36,228 nucleotides of DNA from Parcubacteria bacterium C7867-002 (GTDB lineage: Bacteria; Patescibacteriota; Minisyncoccia; Phycocordibacterales; PALSA-1337): contig LFCL01000029.1 in the NCBI GenBank assembly GCA_001189105.1, forward strand, positions 1 through 36,228. The letters run 5' to 3'. Position numbers and translations under genes: made by a program. The notes under the pieces are model-generated. The model was not told the origin of the DNA and made no database searches. It saw only the letters and a list, made by a program, of their open reading frames with translations. Shown here one piece after another: positions 34,558 through 36,228 of this stretch; position 1 is the stretch's first letter, and every line of letters starts with the position of its first letter.

Positions 34558-35652
34558 TCACTCGATAATTCCTCCACCTACACACACTTCCCCATCATAT
34601 ATAACCAACGATTGCCCGGGAGTAAGAGTATCTTGAGTCGTTTCGAAACGGATTGTTGCGTGCGTTGCATTGGCATCCACTACAGTGAGTGGATATAGTT
34701 CCTGACGATACCTACTTCTCCCTTGAAATGTATTTCCTGCTACAGGAACTTCATGTACCCAATTACAGCGAATCAGTTTTATTTCCTGACTAGATTTTTT
34801 TTCTGAATGAACAGTTTTATTTGAAACCGTCAATGTATTATCGTTCACATTTTTATTAATGACATAATACGGCGCATCATGAGGAGTTTTTTCGGTAATA
34901 GTAAATCCGTGACGTTCGCCAATCGTAAATAACAAAGCGCCCGGATGGGTCCCGATAGCTTTCCCTTGTTCATTGAGCACTGAGCCTGGTTCAGTCTTGA
35001 TATAATGAGTCAAAAATTCTTTTATATCGACTTTACCGATAAAGCACAATCCTTGACTGTCCTTACGGTCTGCATTGGGAAGTTTGAATTTCTTGGCCAA
35101 TTTTCTTACTTCAGGTTTTGGAATATCACCAACGGGAAATAACACATGTTTCAAATCGGCCTGATTCAGTGTCCACAAGAAATAACTCTGGTCTTTGTTG
35201 GAGTCACGGCCAGTTAGTAAAGAGAATCGATTCATGAATCCTGTCCCTTGAATCTTGTGATTCCTCGCATAATGCCCTGTCGCCACATAATCTGCCCCGT
35301 GCTCCTGTGCCCAACGCCAAAATGCGCCGAACTTTACTTCACGGTTACACATCACGTCAGGATTCGGAGTTCTACCCGCAGCGTATTCCGCAATCATATA
35401 GTCGATCACTCCTTCTTTGTATTCTTTTTCGAGATCCAATGTCACAAATGGAATACCCAGATGCGCAGCCACACGCATCGCTTCGCGACGATCTTCTTTC
35501 CAGGAGCATTCGATCCAGTCGGGTTGCCAGACCTTGATGAAAACACCGGTTACATCGTAACCAGCCTTTTGGAGTAATGCCGCAGACACAGCACTATCTA
35601 CACCACCGGACAGACCGACATATACCTTATGTTTTGAGGAATTCGAATTCAT
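34558..35652 (-). CDS. mnmA: tRNA-specific 2-thiouridylase MnmA
   Basis: VYVGLSGGVDSAVSAALLQKAGYDVTGVFIKVW; NPDVMCNREVKFG; KDQSYFLW. Confidence 0.96.
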   Translation of the reverse strand: MNSNSSKHKVYVGLSGGVDSAVSAALLQKAGYDVTGVFIKVWQPDWIECSWKEDRREAMRVAAHLGIPFVTLDLEKEYKEGVIDYMIAEYAAGRTPNPDVMCNREVKFGAFWRWAQEHGADYVATGHYARNHKIQGTGFMNRFSLLTGRDSNKDQSYFLWTLNQADLKHVLFPVGDIPKPEVRKLAKKFKLPNADRKDSQGLCFIGKVDIKEFLTHYIKTEPGSVLNEQGKAIGTHPGALLFTIGERHGFTITEKTPHDAPYYVINKNVNDNTLTVSNKTVHSEKKSSQEIKLIRCNWVHEVPVAGNTFQGRSRYRQELYPLTVVDANATHATIRFETTQDTLTPGQSLVIYDGEVCVGGGIIE

Positions 35653-35734
35653 ACATACTTGACTGTTTGTATTTTTAATACTACAGTTATTTTCGAATTA
35701 TACAAGGGATGTGGGCCTCCGGGCTCTTTTTTAT

Positions 35735-36228
35735 TTACCTCAAATACCTATCTTTATTGGCCACATGACCATCATGATCTATAGCATAGTGCGTCTGACC
35801 AGTTCTATCACTCAAATAAAACCAATACGGACTCTTTACCGGCTCGAGGGTAGCGATAATGGAATCCAGACCAGGATTACTGATAGGACCCGCCGGAAGG
35901 CCTTTATTTTTGTACGTATTATAAGGTGAAGCTGCAGCTAAGTCTGCTTTTGAAAGTTGGCTAGAACCTTTTCCATACAAATAATAAAAGGGTGCATCAA
36001 CTTGCAGAGGCATACCTGCAGCAATTCGTTTCCATAAAATACCGGAAATAATACGACGATCCTCGGAGTTATTCTCCTCCTCTTCGACAATTGAAGCCAT
36101 GATAATGATCTCTTTGAAGGAATGTGTCGAAGTTGCCAGACGATCTCTGATCGTGGTCATTTTTTCATCGAACACTGTTGTCATCGTGTGCACTACTTCT
36201 GCCGGGGTCACTCCTTGATCAAAGAAAT
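35735..36228 (-). CDS. mltG: endolytic transglycosylase MltG, C-terminal part (runs off window)
   Basis: IIMASIVEEEENNSEDRRIISGILWKRIAAGMPLQVDAPFYYLYGK...SPYNTYKNKGLPAGPISNPGLDSI. Confidence 0.93.
   Translation of the reverse strand, partial: FFDQGVTPAEVVHTMTTVFDEKMTTIRDRLATSTHSFKEIIIMASIVEEEENNSEDRRIISGILWKRIAAGMPLQVDAPFYYLYGKGSSQLSKADLAAASPYNTYKNKGLPAGPISNPGLDSIIATLEPVKSPYWFYLSDRTGQTHYAIDHDGHVANKDRYLR

Noticed and set aside
1-36228. CRISPR array or alternative genetic code (UGA recoding)
   Set aside because: No regularly spaced repeats seen; TGA is used as a stop in overlapping ATGA junctions and reading it through is not needed for any host gene

Overview
The window looks like a chromosome segment of a Patescibacteria/CPR (Parcubacteria-type) bacterium. 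This is inferred from gene content, a short 602-aa AlaRS and the ribosomal operon layout. Host genes are almost all on the minus strand: murG, ftsW, scpB, scpA, trpS, dnaJ, dnaK, grpE, the infA-rpmJ-rpsM-rpsK-rpsD-rpoA-rplQ-rplM-rpsI cluster, alaS, an M3 oligoendopeptidase, an ATP-cone nuclease, mnmA and a partial mltG. A foreign element of about 10.4 kb (about 13154-23583) separates grpE from rpsI. It encodes a tyrosine integrase and a filamentous-phage (inovirus)-like module: Zot/pI ATPase, pVI-like protein, pIII-like adhesin, coat-like small membrane proteins, and a chain of tiny ORFs joined by overlapping stop/start codons. It also carries a TIR-like plus 2TM membrane protein pair (candidate defence module) and a 1011-aa secreted protein. 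The element appears to be inserted in the 3' end of the protein-coding gene rpsI, where a 15-bp direct repeat flanks it and three versions of the S9 C-terminal codons (PQWSKR-stop) are present. The most unusual observation is that the N-terminal domain of the phage pIII-like protein also occurs inside the FGE-sulfatase/SUMF1-like domain of the large secreted cargo protein. Other candidates are a 32-bp perfect palindrome within zot, a hairpin-rich region before the cargo gene, a 69-nt tRNA-like element, and a promoter-structure-terminator small RNA next to grpE. All calls come from reading sequence by eye; no searches were run.
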